Source: Colimorpha_A sp964630635
Lineage (GTDB): Bacteria; Bacillota; Clostridia; Oscillospirales; CAG-272
Direction: 5' to 3'
DNA length: 15,603 nucleotides
NCBI GenBank assembly: GCA_964630635.1
Contig: CAZVVM010000039.1
Span: 1 to 15,603, forward strand
Shown one piece after another: positions 15,170 through 15,603 of the stretch. A program made the position numbers and the translations under genes. Each line of letters begins with the position of its first letter. The stretch's first letter is position 1. Below the pieces are notes generated by a model that was given only the letters and a program-made list of their open reading frames with translations, searched no databases and was not told the origin of the DNA.

Positions 15170-15194
15170 ACGGGGCGGTTTTCGCCCCATATAT

Positions 15195-15555
15195 GGGTCC
15201 GTAAAGGTTTCGACGGGGATCCAGATGCGAGGTAAGCGAGCAGAGCTGAGGCAACCTCTTAAAAGGCCTCACTTAAAATTAAACGCTAATAACGAATTAG
15301 TAGCTGCCTAACGGCAGGCCGCGGCTTAATTAATGCCGCCCGTTCCCCCGAGAGTACTGCGGCTCGGTAAGGAGCGTCATTCAGCAGTGAACGTGCGCGG
15401 TGAGTTGCTCTTATAGCCGCCACGGATAAAAGAGCTGCCTCCCCCGATCTTTGTCGGTTCGGCGACGGGGAGGGAGATATTCGGACCGAATACGCTCGTA
15501 GAAAGCTTCGTGGAAAGATTTTCGGACAGGGGTTCGATTCCCCTCGGATCCACCA
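15195..15555 (+). ncRNA. ssrA: Transfer-messenger RNA (tmRNA)
   Basis: A 361-nt gene with the standard one-piece tmRNA plan. The 5' end GGGTCCG pairs with CGGATCC (15545-15551) to make the acceptor stem (with one G-U pair), followed by A and an encoded CCA at 15553-15555. GTAAAGGTTTCGACGGGGAT at the 5' end and GGTTCGATTCCCCTCGGATC at the 3' end are the conserved D-like and T arms. Between them lie the tag reading frame and GC-rich stretches that fit pseudoknots. It rescues stalled ribosomes with SmpB. No -35/-10 pair is visible directly upstream; a hairpin GGGGCG-GTTTT-CGCCCC (15172-15188) without a T-tract sits 6 bp before the 5' end. Confidence 0.97.
15285..15311 (+). other. tmRNA tag-peptide reading frame
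   Basis: Within ssrA, GCT AAT AAC GAA TTA GTA GCT GCC TAA encodes ANNELVAA followed by stop. It starts with an alanine resume codon preceded by TTAAAC, as usual. The hydrophobic VAA end is the type recognised by ClpXP. With the alanine carried by the tmRNA itself, the full tag would be AANNELVAA. Confidence 0.88.
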
Positions 15556-15603
15556 AATGGACATTGCACGAACACCTACTATTTCAAAGGCGGTTTCGCC
15601 ATA

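Noticed and set aside
15172..15188. GGGGCG-GTTTT-CGCCCC hairpin as a terminator of the hydrolase gene
   Set aside because: No T-tract follows (ATATAT then the tmRNA begins), so termination is not supported; a processing role is possible.
15286..15564. Antisense open frame over ssrA with a WIRGESNPCPK-like product
   Set aside because: It is the reverse complement of the tmRNA 3' end and T arm; this kind of frame is a familiar false protein over tmRNA genes.
15556..15603. Short open frame and a GGCG-GTTT-CGCC hairpin after ssrA
   Set aside because: The window ends before a T-tract or further coding sequence could confirm either a terminator or a gene.

Overview
The window looks like a chromosomal segment from a low-to-mid GC Firmicute, probably an uncultured gut member of the Clostridia. 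That placement is inference. It rests on the strong AAAGGAG-type ribosome binding sites, the tmRNA and SmpB sequences, the absence of proofreading motifs in DNA polymerase I, and short structured intergenic repeats of kinds common in gut Clostridia (TTGTAGGG elements, GGCTCCCCC...GAGAGGG elements, GTCATCCTGAGC elements). Every supported gene lies on the + strand.

Region 1 (1-6483) looks like one long operon: tyrA (prephenate dehydrogenase), a type I DAHP synthase, htpG (Hsp90), a 290-aa unrecognised protein, and a phosphoglucomutase/phosphomannomutase. Gaps are 1-36 bp and a clear intrinsic terminator closes it. The unrecognised protein looks like a shrunken, catalytically dead relative of prephenate dehydratase followed by an ACT-like end. 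With tyrA and DAHP synthase upstream, it could be an aromatic amino acid sensor. This is the most interesting coding observation in the window.

Region 2 (6484-6913) has no gene. It holds a cluster of short palindromic repeats, including a perfect 25-bp inverted pair, and ends in a good extended -10 promoter for the next gene.

Region 3 (6914-9824) holds a 111-aa conserved-looking small protein, a terminator-like hairpin only 20 bp before the next start codon, a UvrD/PcrA-type helicase and a DUF3783-like protein.

Region 4 (9825-13669) holds a nested palindromic repeat, a DUF368 membrane protein (PopT-type undecaprenyl-phosphate translocase family), a 110-bp multi-hairpin repeat and polA, whose 3'-5' exonuclease domain lacks its catalytic motifs.

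Region 5 (13670-15603) is the trans-translation locus. A strong promoter is followed by a second copy of the 110-bp repeat lying in the leader, then smpB, an alpha/beta hydrolase and ssrA (tmRNA with an encoded tag ANNELVAA). No promoter is visible directly before ssrA, so it may be processed from the smpB transcript. No CRISPR array, transposase, tRNA or rRNA gene was seen.
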